From Bursaphelenchus xylophilus (Eukaryota > Nematoda > Chromadorea > Rhabditida > Aphelenchoididae), in contig CAJFCV020000004.1 of NCBI GenBank assembly GCA_904066235.2, positions 7,626,001 to 7,690,000 of the forward strand: DNA of 64,000 nt. Direction: 5' to 3'. Under the pieces are notes generated by a model. That model saw nothing but the letters and a program-made list of their open reading frames with translations, was not told the origin of the DNA and made no database searches. Position 1 is the stretch's first letter, and every line of letters starts with the position of its first letter. The position numbers were made by a program, and so were the translations under genes. Shown piece by piece: positions 22,360 through 34,814 of this stretch.

Positions 22360-23671
22360 ATGCGTTCCCTCTCTTGTTTGGCCATGGTCATGTTGATGAC
22401 TACAGTATCCTCTTCGTTGCTGGACAAGCTCGGAAAAACGCAGCTCAGTGAACTGGTGAAGACCGAGTTTGAGAAGAAAGATTTAGATGATATCTTCGAC
22501 AAAGAAGCCTTTGACAAGTTCGAGGAACTCTTCAAGGACAACAAGACCCACGAATTCATCGATAACTTGAAGGGACTCAGTGAGAAGACAAAGAAATCCC
22601 TGAAGCTCTCTATCGAATTCCGTCAAAAGCTGAAGCCCGGTGATAGCAAGGACTTCAACAAGTTCTTTGGATTCATCGCCAAGTAAGTATACCATTCGTA
22701 TGAGCTTACTTCTTGCAGGTTCGAAAAGGAGTACCACAATGACACCCACGTCTCTGAGAGTTTCAAGAAATTCCAATCTACTCTGAAAAGAATTGAGGAG
22801 AGACAGAAGGAGAGCCCTAAGGCCAAATTTGGCGTCAACCAATTCTCAGACCTCACTCCAGAAGAATTCATCGCCAAACACACGGGAATCAAGGGAGTTG
22901 AGCACCTCAAGCAACTCCATGGCAATATCAACAGCTCTAAGTTGCTCCGTTCAAAGAGAGACACTACCCAGATTCCTTGCAACTTCGATTGGCGAGAAAA
23001 CAATGGCGTTACCCCTGTGCAGAACCAAGGTGGCTGTGGATGTTGCTATGCATTTACTGCTGTTGGTGTTGTTGAAAGTCAACATCTCATTCATACTGGA
23101 CAAACTCTCCATCTGAGTGAAGAACAGGTTGTTGCTTGTACTAACAATACCAAGTATAACAACAAAGGCTGCAATGGCGGTACGACTCCTGGGGTTTTAG
23201 ACTATGTCATCGACAATGGAATTACTCTCGCTGACAATTTCAAATTTACTTCCGGGGATGGAGACCACACAGTCCCCGCTTGCCCAAGTGGAAAGCCTTA
23301 TGCCACCAAGATCACAAAACAAGAGTTCTTACCTTCGAACGATGAGGACAACTTGGCCAAGGTTGTATATGAAGTTGGGCCAATTGCAACCTGTAAGCGT
23401 GAAGTTTATTATTCGCATATTCTTTCTAGATATTGATGCCGGTGGTATTCAAGATTACAAGAGTGGGATCCTCGACGTCGCCGAACCCTCAGGCGGTTGG
23501 GGCATCAACCATGGCGTCGTCATCGTTGGGTATGGAGAAGAAAATGGTACCAAGTACTGGATCTTCAAGAACTCGTGGGGACCCGGATGGGGCGACCAGG
23601 GATTCTTCAAGGTCAAGCGCGGCGTTAACTCTCTTGACATGGCCCAATACAGTTGGGCTGCGTACTTCTAA
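22360..23671 (+). CDS. cathepsin L-like cysteine protease, copy B (inner left)
   Basis: Inner paralogue of copy A. Exons: 22360-22682, 22719-23392, 23430-23671, giving 412 residues, one fewer than A and D because of a codon loss in the NNTKYNNKG loop. The ATG at 22360 was chosen because it starts the signal peptide (RSLSCLAMVMLMTTVSS); the longer open frame from 21865 is upstream noise. It has a charged pre-region, an I29 propeptide and a mature peptidase. Active-site residues are Cys217 (CGCCYAF), His360 and Asn380, with Tyr in place of the Trp after Cys217. It is identical to copy C except around the active-site His, where it carries GWGINHG in common with A. Confidence 0.94.
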
Positions 23672-23763
23672 CTGTTTACCGTTGTGGTTAATTTTGCCGT
23701 TTTTATAAATACCGTCGATGTAAAGCTCTTTTAGAAATTGGTTTTGGAACTTTTGTTCATATA

Positions 23764-25022
23764 CAGGGTGGCCAGAAAAAACGGAAACTTTTTTTCATAG
23801 GTCCTGGCGCGAAAATGTTTAGGTGTAGCCAAATCATTCTTTTACCATTAAATTCTCCGTGTTCTTCTGCCCTAGTACCTCGATTTTCATGGCCATATCG
23901 ATTATTTAACATGGTTTTTTTGTATGTCAAACAGAGGAACCTCGGTTTTGGACATTTTTTTGGAGCTGTTTGAATTGTTAATTTGATCGGTATGTAAAGG
24001 ACCTTGTGTCGAATGTAATCACTCAATGCAAGCGGCTTGACAACGACAGTGAACGTCAGGAAAGTGTAAAAAAACGCACCGACAGCACTTCTGCCAGTCG
24101 CAAGATCATCAACAGCAAAATTCGCGATTTTCCAAAATAATCGCTCGTAAAAACGGCATCAGCGGTCGATCCATCTACCAAATATCCAAAGATAAGCTCA
24201 AACCCACCCCATACAAGCTGCAAAAATTCCAGCTCTTCAAGGCTTACAACAAGCGCGTACGGCGCAGAGATGTTGGAAAACTCAAAGGTCGCGCCGCTGC
24301 TCTTGGATGAGAGAAATGGACGAGAAATAACGCAACGTTGCAACGCGCTGGGCAAGCTCACAACCACAAGGATGATATCATTTGGACTGTTAGGTGCCAA
24401 GGAGCGTTCGCTTTTTTCTAATACCGTCAAAACCCAATCCGTAATAGCCTGGGGCAAAATTTTGCGCCAGCGGGAAGATATCCCTGGTTTTTGCAGATAA
24501 ACCGGTCAAAATCAACCAAAAACTCTACTAGTAAAATATTCTGGAAGTTGTCGTGCTTCGTGAGCTCAGTAGCATTTTGTCGATGCAAATTTAACGTTCT
24601 AGCGAGAGTCAGCTCCGTTTCACGACGCAAAAAAGGCTCGGAACCAAGAATGGGACCGATTTTCCCGACTTTGTCCCTTCGGCCAAATGACCGCTTACTC
24701 GCTAGATTTGAATCCAATGGGCCTGTACTTTTTTTCCATGGAAGGTCAGCATCTGTACTATGAGACACGAAAGTTTGGAGCCGCTATGTAATCGCAACGC
24801 CAAGAACGGGGCCGATTTCCTAAAAAAAAGCTGCGGCGTTTTGCCAAAAATTTTATGTCACGTTTTGAGCTCTGTATCGGCGCAACGTGCAGCGGCTTAA
24901 AAGCTGACTGAACATGTTGTTAACAGTACTCCATGTTACTGATATTGATTATTATTTTTGCCGAATTTGTTTTGTTAAAAAAAATATTGCTACAAATACA
25001 AGTACTTTTTCTGGCCACCCTG
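23764..25022 (+). mobile_element. Tc1/mariner-like element 2, decayed
   Basis: 1259 bases with termini CAGGGTGGCCAGAAAAAACGG and its inverted form (TTTTTCTGGCCACCCTG), flanked by TA at 23762-23763 and 25023-25024. The right arm retains the empty site (single TA at 30906-30907), and the coordinate step of 1261 equals element plus one TA. The plus strand contains a broken transposase: GISGRSIYQISKDKLKPTPY and KLQKFQLF (about 24150-24230), then SLDLNPMGLYFF (about 24705). Several stops and frameshifts are present. The same family as element 1 is inferred from shared transposase segments. Confidence 0.92.
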
Positions 25023-25055
25023 TATTATAGGGCTTGATGATTAGTACTTTTTTTA

Positions 25056-28000
25056 CAGGGTGTTTCACGAAATATGACAGAAACTTTTTGCGAATATCTT
25101 TGAGTTCGTGGGAGTTATTGCAAAAGTCCTTCTTGTATCTAAAAATTGAAGTTTGGCGGCTTTGTAGTGAGCACAAATTTTTTCTTTCGTCGGCGGAGAC
25201 GTTTGGGGCCTTTTTTAAAAATTTCATCGTATTACATGGTGGAGACTCTGCCACAACGGCCAAAATTAGGTTTGCGTTACACCTCCGTGGATTTTGCTGT
25301 GTGCTCTTTCGCTTTTTTGATTTTACGCACGCGGAGGCGCGGCGGAGACCTCGGAAGGCGAAACTTGCAGTTTTGAAATTTCATTCTGTGATGTTCGAAG
25401 TGAATTTGAGATGTCGGAGTGAATCGACGACACCTACACCGTTCGAAACACCACAGAATGAAATTTCAAAACTGCAAGTTTCGCCTTTTTTGGAGCCAAA
25501 TTACGCCCGTACTAGGTCGAACACTCTGATATTACACTAGGCACCAATAAAAAATAAAGTGAATTAGAGATGTCGGAGTGAATCGACGGCACCTATACCG
25601 TTCGAAACATCACCGAATGACATTTCAAAACTGCAAGTTTCGCCTTTTTTGGAGCCAAATTACGCCCGTACTAGGCCGAACACTCTGATATTACACTAGG
25701 CACCAATAAAAAATAAAGTGAATTAGAGAAGTCGGAGTGAATCGACGACACCTACACCGTTCGAAACACTACCGAATGAAATTTCAAAACAGCAAGTTTC
25801 GCCGTTTTTGGAGCCAAATTACGCCCGTACTAGGCCGAACACTCTGATATTACACTAGGCACCAATAAAAAATAAAGTGAATTAGAGAAGTCGGAGTGAA
25901 TCGACGACACCTACACCGTTCGAAACACTACCGAATGAAATTTCAAAACAGCAAGTTTCGCCGTTTTTGGAGCCAAATTACGCCCGTACTAGGCCGAACA
26001 CTCTGATATTACACTAGGCACCAATAAAAAATAAAGTGAATTAGAGATGACGGAGTGAATCGACGGCACCTATACCGTTCGAAACATCGCACAATGAAAT
26101 TTCAAAACTGCAAGTTTCGCCTTTTTTGGAGCCAGATTACGCCCGTACTAGGCCGAACACTTTGATATTACACTAGGCACCAATAAAAAATTAAGTGAAT
26201 TAAAGATGACGGAGTGAATCGACGACACCTATACCGTTCGAAACATCGCACAATGAAATTTCAAAACTGCAAGTTTCGCCTTTTTTGGAGCCAGATTACG
26301 CCCGTACTAGGCCGAACACTTTGATATTACACTAGGCACCAATAAAAAATTAAGTGAATTAAAGATGTCGGAGTGAATCGACGACACCTACACCGTTCGA
26401 AACACTACCGAATGAAATTTCAAAACAGCAAGTTTCGCCGTTTTTGGAGCCAAATTACGCCCGTACTAGGCCGAACACTCTGATATTACACTAGGCACCA
26501 ATAAAAAATAAAGTGAATTAGAGATGACGGAGTGAATCGACGGCACCTACACCGTTCGAAACATCACCGAATGAAATTTCAAAACTGCAAGTTTCGCCTT
26601 TTTTGGAGCCAGATTACGCCCGTACTAGGCCGAACACTTTGATATTACACTAGGCACCAATAAAAAATTAAGTGAATTAAAGATGTCGGAGTGAATCGAC
26701 GACACCTACACCGTTCGAAACACTACCGAATGAAATTTCAAAACAGCAAGTTTCGCCGTTTTTGGAGCCAAATTACGCCCGTACTAGGCCAAACACTCTG
26801 ATATTACACTAGGCACCAATAAAAAATAAAGTGAATTAGAGATGACGGAGTGAATCGACGGCACCTACACCGTTCGAAACATCACCGAATGAAATTTCAA
26901 AACTGCAAGTTTCGCTATTTTTGGAGCCAAATTACGCCCGTACTAGGCCGAACACTTTGATATTACACTAGGCACCAATAAAAAATTAAGTGAATTAAAG
27001 ATGTCGGAGTGAATCGACGACACCTACACCGTTCGAAACACTACCGAATGAAATTTCAAAACAGCAAGTTTCGCCGTTTTTGGAGCCAAATTACGCCCGT
27101 ACTAGGCCGAACACTCTGATATTACACTAGGCACCAATAAAAAATAAAGTGAATTAGAGATGACGGAGTGAATCGACGGCACCTACACCGTTCGAAACAT
27201 CACCGAATGAAATTTCAAAACTGCAAGTTTCGCTATTTTTGGAGCCAAATTACGCCCGTACTAGGCCGAACACTTTGATATTACACTAGGCACCAATAAA
27301 AAATTAAGTGAATTAAAGATGTCGGAGTGAATCGACGACACCTACACCGTTCGAAACACTACCGAATGAAATTTCAAAACAGCAAGTTTCGCCGTTTTTG
27401 GAGCCAAATTACGCCCGTACTAGGCCAAACACTCTGATATTACACTAGGCACCAATAAAAAATTGAGTGAATTAGAGATGTCGGAGTGAATCGACGGCAC
27501 CTATACCGTTCGAAACATCACCGAATGAAATTTCAAAACTGCAAGTTTCGCCTTTTTTGGAGCCAAATTACGCCCGTACTAGGCCGAACACTCTGATATT
27601 ACACTAGGCACCAATAAAAAATAAAGTGAATTAGAGATGTCGGAGTGAATCGATGACACCTATACCGTTCGAAACATCACCGAATGAAATTTCAAAACTG
27701 CAAGTTTCGCCTTTTTTGGAGCCAAATTACGCCCGTACTAGGCCGAACACTCTGATATTACACTAGGCACCAATAAAAAATAAAGTGAATTAGAGATGTC
27801 GGAGTGAATCGACGACACCTATACCGTTCGAAACATCGCACAATGAAATTTCAAAACTGCAAGTTTCGCCTTTTTTGGAGCCAAATTACGCCCGTACTAG
27901 GCCGAACACTCTGATATTACACTAGGCACCAATAAAAAATAAAGTGAATTAGAGATGTCGGAGTGAATCGACGACACCTATACCGTTCGAAACATCGCAC

Positions 28001-30874
28001 AATGAAATTTCAAAACTGCAAGTTTCGCCTTTTTTGGAGCCAAATTACGCCCGTACTAGGCCGAACACTCTGATATTACACTAGGCATCAATAAAAAATA
28101 AAGTGAATTAGAGATGTCGGAGTGAATCGACGGCACCTATACCGTTCGAAACATCGCACAATGAAATTTCAAAACTGCAAGTTTCGCCTTTTTTGGAGCC
28201 AAATTACGCCCGTACTAGGCCGAACACTTTGATATTACACTAGGCACCAATAAAAAATTAAGTGAATTAGAGATGTCGGAGTGAATCGACGACACCTACA
28301 CCGTTCGAAACACTACCGAATGAAATTTCAAAACAGCAAGTTTCGCCGTTTTTGGAGCCAAATTACGCCCGTACTAGGCCAAACACTCTGATATTACACT
28401 AGGCACCAATAAAAAATTGAGTGAATTAGAGATGTCGGAGTGAATCGACGGCACCTATACCGTTCGAAACATCACCGAATGAAATTTCAAAACTGCAAGT
28501 TTCGCCTTTTTTGGAGCCAAATTACGCCCGTACTAGGCCGAACACTCTGATATTACACTAGGCACCAATAAAAAATAAAGTGAATTAGAGATGTCGGAGT
28601 GAATCGATGACACCTATACCGTTCGAAACATCACCGAATGAAATTTCAAAACTGCAAGTTTCGCCTTTTTTGGAGCCAAATTACGCCCGTACTAGGCCGA
28701 ACACTCTGATATTACACTAGGCACCAATAAAAAATAAAGTGAATTAGAGATGTCGGAGTGAATCGACGACACCTATACCGTTCGAAACATCGCACAATGA
28801 AATTTCAAAACTGCAAGTTTCGCCTTTTTTGGAGCCAAATTACGCCCGTACTAGGCCGAACACTCTGATATTACACTAGGCACCAATAAAAAATAAAGTG
28901 AATTAGAGATGTCGGAGTGAATCGACGACACCTATACCGTTCGAAACATCGCACAATGAAATTTCAAAACTGCAAGTTTCGCCTTTTTTGGAGCCAAATT
29001 ACGCCCGTACTAGGCCGAACACTCTGATATTACACTAGGCACCAATAAAAAATAAAGTGAATTAGAGATGTCGGAGTGAATCGACGACACCTATACCGTT
29101 CGAAACATCGCACAATGAAATTTCAAAACTGCAAGTTTCGCCTTTTTTGGAGCCAAATTACGCCCGTACTAGGCCGAACACTCTGATATTACACTAGGCA
29201 CCAATAAAAAATAAAGTGAATTAGAGATGTCGGAGTGAATCGACGACACCTATACCGTTCGAAACATCGCACAATGAAATTTCAAAACTGCAAGTTTCGC
29301 CTTTTTTGGAGCCAAATTACGCCCGTACTAGGCCGAACACTCTGATATTACACTAGGCACCAATAAAAAATAAAGTGAATTAGAGATGTCGGAGTGAATC
29401 GACGACACCTATACCGTTCGAAACATCGCACAATGAAATTTCAAAACTGCAAGTTTCGCCTTTTTTGGAGCCAAATTACGCCCGTACTAGGCCGAACACT
29501 TTGATATTACACTAGGCACCAATAAAAAATTAAGTGAATTAGAGATGTCGGAGTGAATCGACGACACCTATACCGTTCGAAACATCACCGAATGAAATTT
29601 CAAAACTGCAAGTTTCGCCTTTTTTGGAGCCAAATTACGCCCGTACTAGGCCGAACACTTTGATATTACACTAGGCACCAATAAAAAATTAAGTGAATTA
29701 GAGATGTCGGAGTGAATCGACGACACCTATACCGTTCGAAACATCACCGAATGAAATTTCAAAACTGCAAGTTTCGCCTTTTTTGGAGCCAAATTACGCC
29801 CGTACTAGGCCGAACACTCTGATATTACACTAGGCACCAATAAAAAATAAAGTGAATTAGAGATGTCGGAGTGAATCGACGGCACCTATACCGTTCGAAA
29901 CATCGCACAATGAAATTTCAAAACTGCAAGTTTCGCCTTTTTTGGAGCCAAATTACGCCCGTACTAGGCCGAACACTTTGATATTACACTAGGCACCAAT
30001 AAAAAATAAAGTGAATTAAAGATGTCGGAGTGAATCGACGACACCTACACCGTTCGAAACACTACCGAATGAAATTTCAAAACAGCAAGTTTTGCCGTTT
30101 TTGGAGCCAAATTACGCCCGTACTAGGCCGAACACTTTGATATTACACTAGGCACCAATAAAAAATTAAGTGAATTAAAGATGTCGGAGTGAATCGACGA
30201 CACCTATACCGTTCGAAACACTACCGAATGAAATTTCAAAACAGCAAGTTTTGCCGTTTTTGGAGCCAAATTACGCCCGTACTAGGCCGAACACTTTGAT
30301 ATTACACTAGGCACCAATAAAAAATTAAGTGAATTAAAGATGTCGGAGTGAATCGACGACACCTATACCGTTCGAAACACTACCGAATGAAATTTCAAAA
30401 CAGCAAGTTTTGCCGTTTTTGGAGCCAAATTACGCCCGTACTAGGCCGAACACTCTGATATTACACTAGGCACCAATAAAAAATAAAGTGAATTAGAGAT
30501 GTCGGAGTGAATCGACGACACCTATACCGTTCGAAACATCACCGAATGAAATTTCAAAACTGCAAGTTTCGCCTTCCGAGGTCTCCGCCGCGCCTCCGCG
30601 TGCGTAAAATCAAAAAAGCGAAAGAGCACACAGCAAAATCCACGGAGGTGTAACGCAAACCTAATTTTGGCCGTTGTGGCAGAGTCTCCACCATGTAATA
30701 CGATGAAATTTTTAAAAAAGGCCCCAAACGTCTCCGCCGACGAAAGAAAAAATTTGTGCTCACTACAAAGCCGCCAAACTTCAATTTTTAGATACAAGAA
30801 GGACTTTTGCAATAACTCCCACGAACTCAAAGATATTCGCAAAAAGTTTCTGTCATATTTCGTGAAACACCCTG
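25056..30874. mobile_element. long-TIR TA element carrying the satellite array
   Basis: Both ends read CAGGGTGTTTCACGAAATAT inward and are flanked by TA (25054-25055 and 30875-30876). TIRs of about 345 bases (25056-25399 and 30531-30874) enclose a 5.1 kb tandem array. The CAGGGTG terminus and TA target are shared with elements 1 and 2, so a Tc1/mariner-superfamily non-autonomous (foldback-like) element is inferred. No transposase is present. The innermost 50 bases of each TIR are themselves part of the satellite monomer, which suggests that the array grew from TIR sequence. The element sits exactly at the palindrome centre. Confidence 0.8.
25400..30574 (+). repeat. 159-bp satellite array, 32 full copies plus one partial
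   Basis: The GTCGG landmark occurs at 25413, 25572, 25731, 25890 and so on to 30501, which is exactly 32 intervals of 159 bases with no net length change. The monomer starts GTGAATTAGAGATGTCGGAG and includes CGTTCGAAACA, GAAATTTCAAAAC and ACGCCCGTACTAGG. At least three variants occur (CACTACCG/ACAGC, CATCACCG/ACTGC, CATCGCAC). Variants alternate as dimers in part of 26.3-27.4 kb, and a six-unit block (954 bases) recurs at 27.4 and 28.4 kb. The array is noncoding. Confidence 0.97.
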
Positions 30875-30997
30875 TAAAAAAAGTACTAATCATCAAGCCC
30901 TATAATATATGAACAAAAGTTCCAAAACCAATTTCTAAAAGAGCTTTACATCGACGGTATTTATAAAAACGGCAAAATTAACTACAACGGTAAACAG

Positions 30998-32309
30998 TTA
31001 GAAGTACGCAGCCCAACTGTATTGGGCCATGTCAAGAGAGTTAACGCCGCGCTTGACCTTGAAGAATCCCTGGTCGCCCCATCCGGGTCCCCACGAGTTC
31101 TTGAAGATCCAGTACTTGGTACCATTTTCTTCTCCATACCCAACGATAACGACACCATGATTGATGCTCCAACCGCCTGAGGGTTCGGCGACGTCGAGGA
31201 TCCCACTCTTGTAATCTTGAATACCACCGGCATCAATATCTAGAAAGAATATGCGAATAATAAACTTCACGCTTACAGGTTGCAATTGGCCCAACTTCAT
31301 ATACAACCTTGGCCAAGTTGTCCTCATCGTTCGAAGGTAAGAACTCTTGTTTTGTGATCTTGGTGGCATAAGGCTTTCCACTTGGGCAAGCGGGGACTGT
31401 GTGGTCTCCATCCCCGGAAGTAAATTTGAAATTGTCAGCGAGAGTAATTCCATTGTCGATGACATAGTCTAAAACCCCAGGAGTCGTACCGCCATTGCAG
31501 CCTTTGTTGTTATACTTGGTATTGTTAGTACAAGCAACAACCTGTTCTTCACTCAGATGGAGAGTTTGTCCAGTATGAATGAGATGTTGACTTTCAACAA
31601 CACCAACAGCAGTAAATGCATAGCAACATCCACAGCCACCTTGGTTCTGCACAGGGGTAACGCCATTGTTTTCTCGCCAATCGAAGTTGCAAGGAATCTG
31701 GGTAGTGTCTCTCTTTGAACGGAGCAACTTAGAGCTGTTGATATTGCCATGGAGTTGCTTGAGGTGCTCAACTCCCTTGATTCCCGTGTGTTTGGCGATG
31801 AATTCTTCTGGAGTGAGGTCTGAGAATTGGTTGACGCCAAATTTGGCCTTAGGGCTCTCCTTCTGTCTCTCCTCAATTCTTTTCAGAGTAGATTGGAATT
31901 TCTTGAAACTCTCAGAGACGTGGGTGTCATTGTGGTACTCCTTTTCGAACCTGCAAGAAGTAAGCTCATACGAATGGTATACTTACTTGGCGATGAATCC
32001 AAAGAACTTGTTGAAGTCCTTGCTATCACCGGGCTTCAGCTTTTGACGGAATTCGATAGAGAGCTTCAGGGATTTCTTTGTCTTCTCACTGAGTCCCTTC
32101 AAGTTATCGATGAATTCGTGGGTCTTGTTGTCCTTGAAGAGTTCCTCGAACTTGTCAAAGGCTTCTTTGTCGAAGATATCATCTAAATCTTTCTTCTCAA
32201 ACTCGGTCTTCACCAGTTCACTGAGCTGCGTTTTTCCGAGCTTGTCCAGCAACGAAGAGGATACTGTAGTCATCAACATGACCATGGCCAAACAAGAGAG
32301 GGAACGCAT
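30998..32309 (-). CDS. cathepsin L-like cysteine protease, copy C (inner right)
   Basis: Mirror of copy B. Exons: 32309-31987, 31950-31277, 31239-30998, giving 412 residues. Signal peptide, charged pre-region, I29 propeptide and catalytic Cys217/His360/Asn380 are all present. The protein equals copy B except for Ser in GWSINHG, where B has Gly. At the DNA level four substitutions cluster within about 22 bases around the His codon, and there copy C matches copy D instead of its mirror B. The right-arm position downstream of the gene keeps the uninterrupted TA site that element 2 entered in the left arm. Confidence 0.94.
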
Positions 32310-32361
32310 TTCTGATCGATATGCAGAACTGAATATGTGGTAGTAAAGGTTACACACTTGT

Positions 32362-32369
32362 CTTTTATA
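32362..32369 (-). promoter_or_regulatory. TATA box of cathepsin C
   Basis: TATAAAAG on the minus strand, 53-60 bases before the ATG at 32309; mirror of 22300-22307. Confidence 0.6.
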
Positions 32370-32724
32370 CTCCCATTGAACACAAAAGTCCTGGAAATGA
32401 GCTTTGCAATTTAAAAAACATTCTGTGAAACGAACGTATAATCTGTCCAAATATGAGATACGAGGAGGCGGCCGAGAACAGAGAAAAGAGGCGTGATCCG
32501 CACGTAACTGTTTAAGCGTGATCGCTATCAAGAATTTTAATATATTGCATTGGACGGAATCGAACTCCTGATTCCTTGATTCCGAGAAAGAACGTTGTTT
32601 ATGAACTCGACTGAACACAATAGGGAATTCGCTTCGGGGCAAACGCAAATCAAAAGGGTAGGAGGAGCGAGTATAAAAAGCTGGTAATTTTCGGGGATAT
32701 AGCTTCATTGTGTCTTCTACCTGT

Positions 32725-33399
32725 ATGAAAATCATCGTCTTTGCTTTGTGCATGTGTGCTCTTGCCGTGGATATTATGCAACGACGGATTCCGAAAGACA
32801 GCAAGACGCTAAATGCTTGATAAACTGGATGACTTCATAAGAATAGCAGCCAATGTCCGTATCACCAATGAAAGTGCAAACGCTCTGTCAATTGGCTCGA
32901 ACATACAAAAAGTTGTAAATGACACTCTATTATTTCTTAGAGTGCTGAATCCGACCTTTAAGATCTCGATTACAGCAAGATATCCCCATATATTTAGCTA
33001 TGGATGGGCGAGTGGAGAGAAGCAATTGGTAAATGGATTGAGTGGCCCGTCCGATTAGTATGTCTCATCTATGAGCACCGTAAACGTTTTCTTATGGTAT
33101 CGTTTGCCTGGAAAATATTGTGAAATCGTCGCACCTTGGAAACGCCCGTCTTTGCTTTGCGACGACTTGACGCGGTTGGCGATTTGGTGTGCGACTGCAA
33201 CGAAACATTTTGCTCCGACCAATCCACATTATTTTCCCGACAAGTTGTTATGCCCCCATTTCTATTACCAATTGCTCTTAAAATAAATTTTGAATTTTTT
33301 TCTTCAACTCTTTCTGATCAATGGGCGATTTTGCGAAAGTTAAGGATTTCTTGCATGTACGATTTATTGCTGCGACTATATTACAAATTAGATATAAAT
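32725..33399 (+). pseudogene. degenerate CAP gene (right arm)
   Basis: Mirror of 21270-21944 with the same frame break: MKIIVFALCMCALAV opens at 32725, stops near 32811, and reading resumes at 32813 (MLDKLDDFIRIAANVRI). Identical lesions in both arms mean that the gene was already broken when the palindrome formed or that conversion has copied the damage. Confidence 0.7.
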
Positions 33400-33436
33400 A
33401 CCATCGATTGACTCTATAGGATGTAAGTGTGTAGGG

Positions 33437-34814
33437 TTAGCCGCTGATGCTGCACTGACTGACGGATTTCACACAGAGAGAGTTGCTACAGCTGTAGCCA
33501 CTTGGACAGGCGGAGCAGGTGGATCCACTGGAGTATATAGGTTGGCCAATAACGGCGCCCTTCTCCTCTCCCAATACACACACAATCTTGCTTACTGTGA
33601 CGTTTTGTTGTTGGAATAAACAGATCTCGCGATTGCATCCGATTCTTGAAGCCTTGGCCCAACCAAGTTTGGCAAAGTTGCTGCTGGACCCTTGGTAGTT
33701 GCTGATGGAGTTGTTATAACCTGCGGGATACCACCAACTGTTGATCGCGGTTTTTAATGCGAAATTGTATTCTTGCTGAAAAGGGAGCAATTACTGCGTC
33801 ATCAAGGTTTCTAAGTAAATGATTAGCGCTAGACTTACGCCATCTGGTGTCTCAACGCCCCTCAACATGATGCTGAGCACATTGTAGTTGGCCAAATCAG
33901 CGAAGCCACTGGTGCACTTTGTGAAGTTGTTGACGGCGATGCTTTGAAGCCCGATGTCGTATTCGACTTCTAAAATGTTGCTTCCCGTCGGGAATGTCTT
34001 TCCATTTGCACCAGTCACGTTTCCCTTTGCCAGATCTCTTCTATGGCCGTTCAGAGTGTCCAAAACAGTTTGTCTTTCTCCAATTGTCAGCCATCCAGGA
34101 GTTCTAGGTGGGAGTTGCGAGTCGAAGTAGCAAAGAGAGTTGTTGCAACGGTAGCCATATGGACAGGGGTCGCAAGGCGTTCCAGGGTTGTAGATTGGTT
34201 TTCCGATCCAGTTTGAACCGGAGTTGAAATTACAGGCGACAAAGGTAAAGTTATTAAAGTAATTGTTGCCGTTTTTCAGTTGCGAGCATAAACCCACAGC
34301 ACATCCCGTGAGGTTAAGATAGTTCCAGGCGAGCTAAAAGACTCATGATCAAGTTACCTTCACCTACAGTTGAAAAGTCAGAGGCATCGGAGGCTTGGAA
34401 GTTTCTGACATCTCCGGCATATCTCTGACTGGCGTTATACCATTGCTCAATGGCTTGCTTGAGAGTGCCAACGTAATCAGATGTCAGTGAGCCGAACGCG
34501 CTGATCAATTGGTTTGAGTTGGGTTGCAAATCATAATTACAACCCGTTACCCAGGTGTAAGCTTGATCTTCGAATGTAGAATTGTGGTTCTATATATGAC
34601 CGTTATACACACAATCAATGGCACTTACAAGTTGTTGAATATCAGTTGCAGGTGGCAGTTTGGTCCCATTCTTGCCAACGGTTTCCCCGTTGGACACCCT
34701 TCTTCGAACCTCGTTCAACTTATCGATTACCTGCTGCTGTTCCGTGGCCGTTAACCTGCGCTGGGTAATGGCTGCAGTAAGAGCACAACACAAGGCCAAG
34801 ACAATGATCTTCAT
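33437..34814 (-). CDS. two-domain CAP/SCP secreted protein (right arm)
   Basis: Mirror copy of the left CAP gene. Exons: 34814-34629, 34589-34368, 34333-33839, 33775-33437, giving 413 residues. The open frames translate identically to the left-arm gene. It has a signal peptide, two CAP domains and two Cys-rich hinges. TATATAAA lies at 34864-34871. With an unbroken frame and the same promoter it should be expressed like its twin. The two copies cannot be told apart by short reads. Confidence 0.93.

Larger units (their letters stand above)
16820..25399. repeat. left arm of giant palindrome
   Basis: Inverted copy of 30531-36622. Positions pair with a constant coordinate sum of 53440 (outer part), 54669 (middle) and 55930 (inner). 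The two steps of 1229 and 1261 correspond to two transposons present only in this arm (18310-19537 and 23764-25022). The left end falls at about 16820, where GATATC-adjacent sequence stops matching. Content: cathepsin A, CAP gene, CAP pseudogene, cathepsin B and the left TIR of the central element. The middle and inner parts are nearly identical to the right arm; the outer part has diverged by a few percent. Confidence 0.92.

Noticed and set aside
25400..30574. Regularly spaced repeats resembling a CRISPR array
   Set aside because: The whole 159-base unit is conserved, with no unique spacers, in a nuclear nematode genome; it is a satellite.
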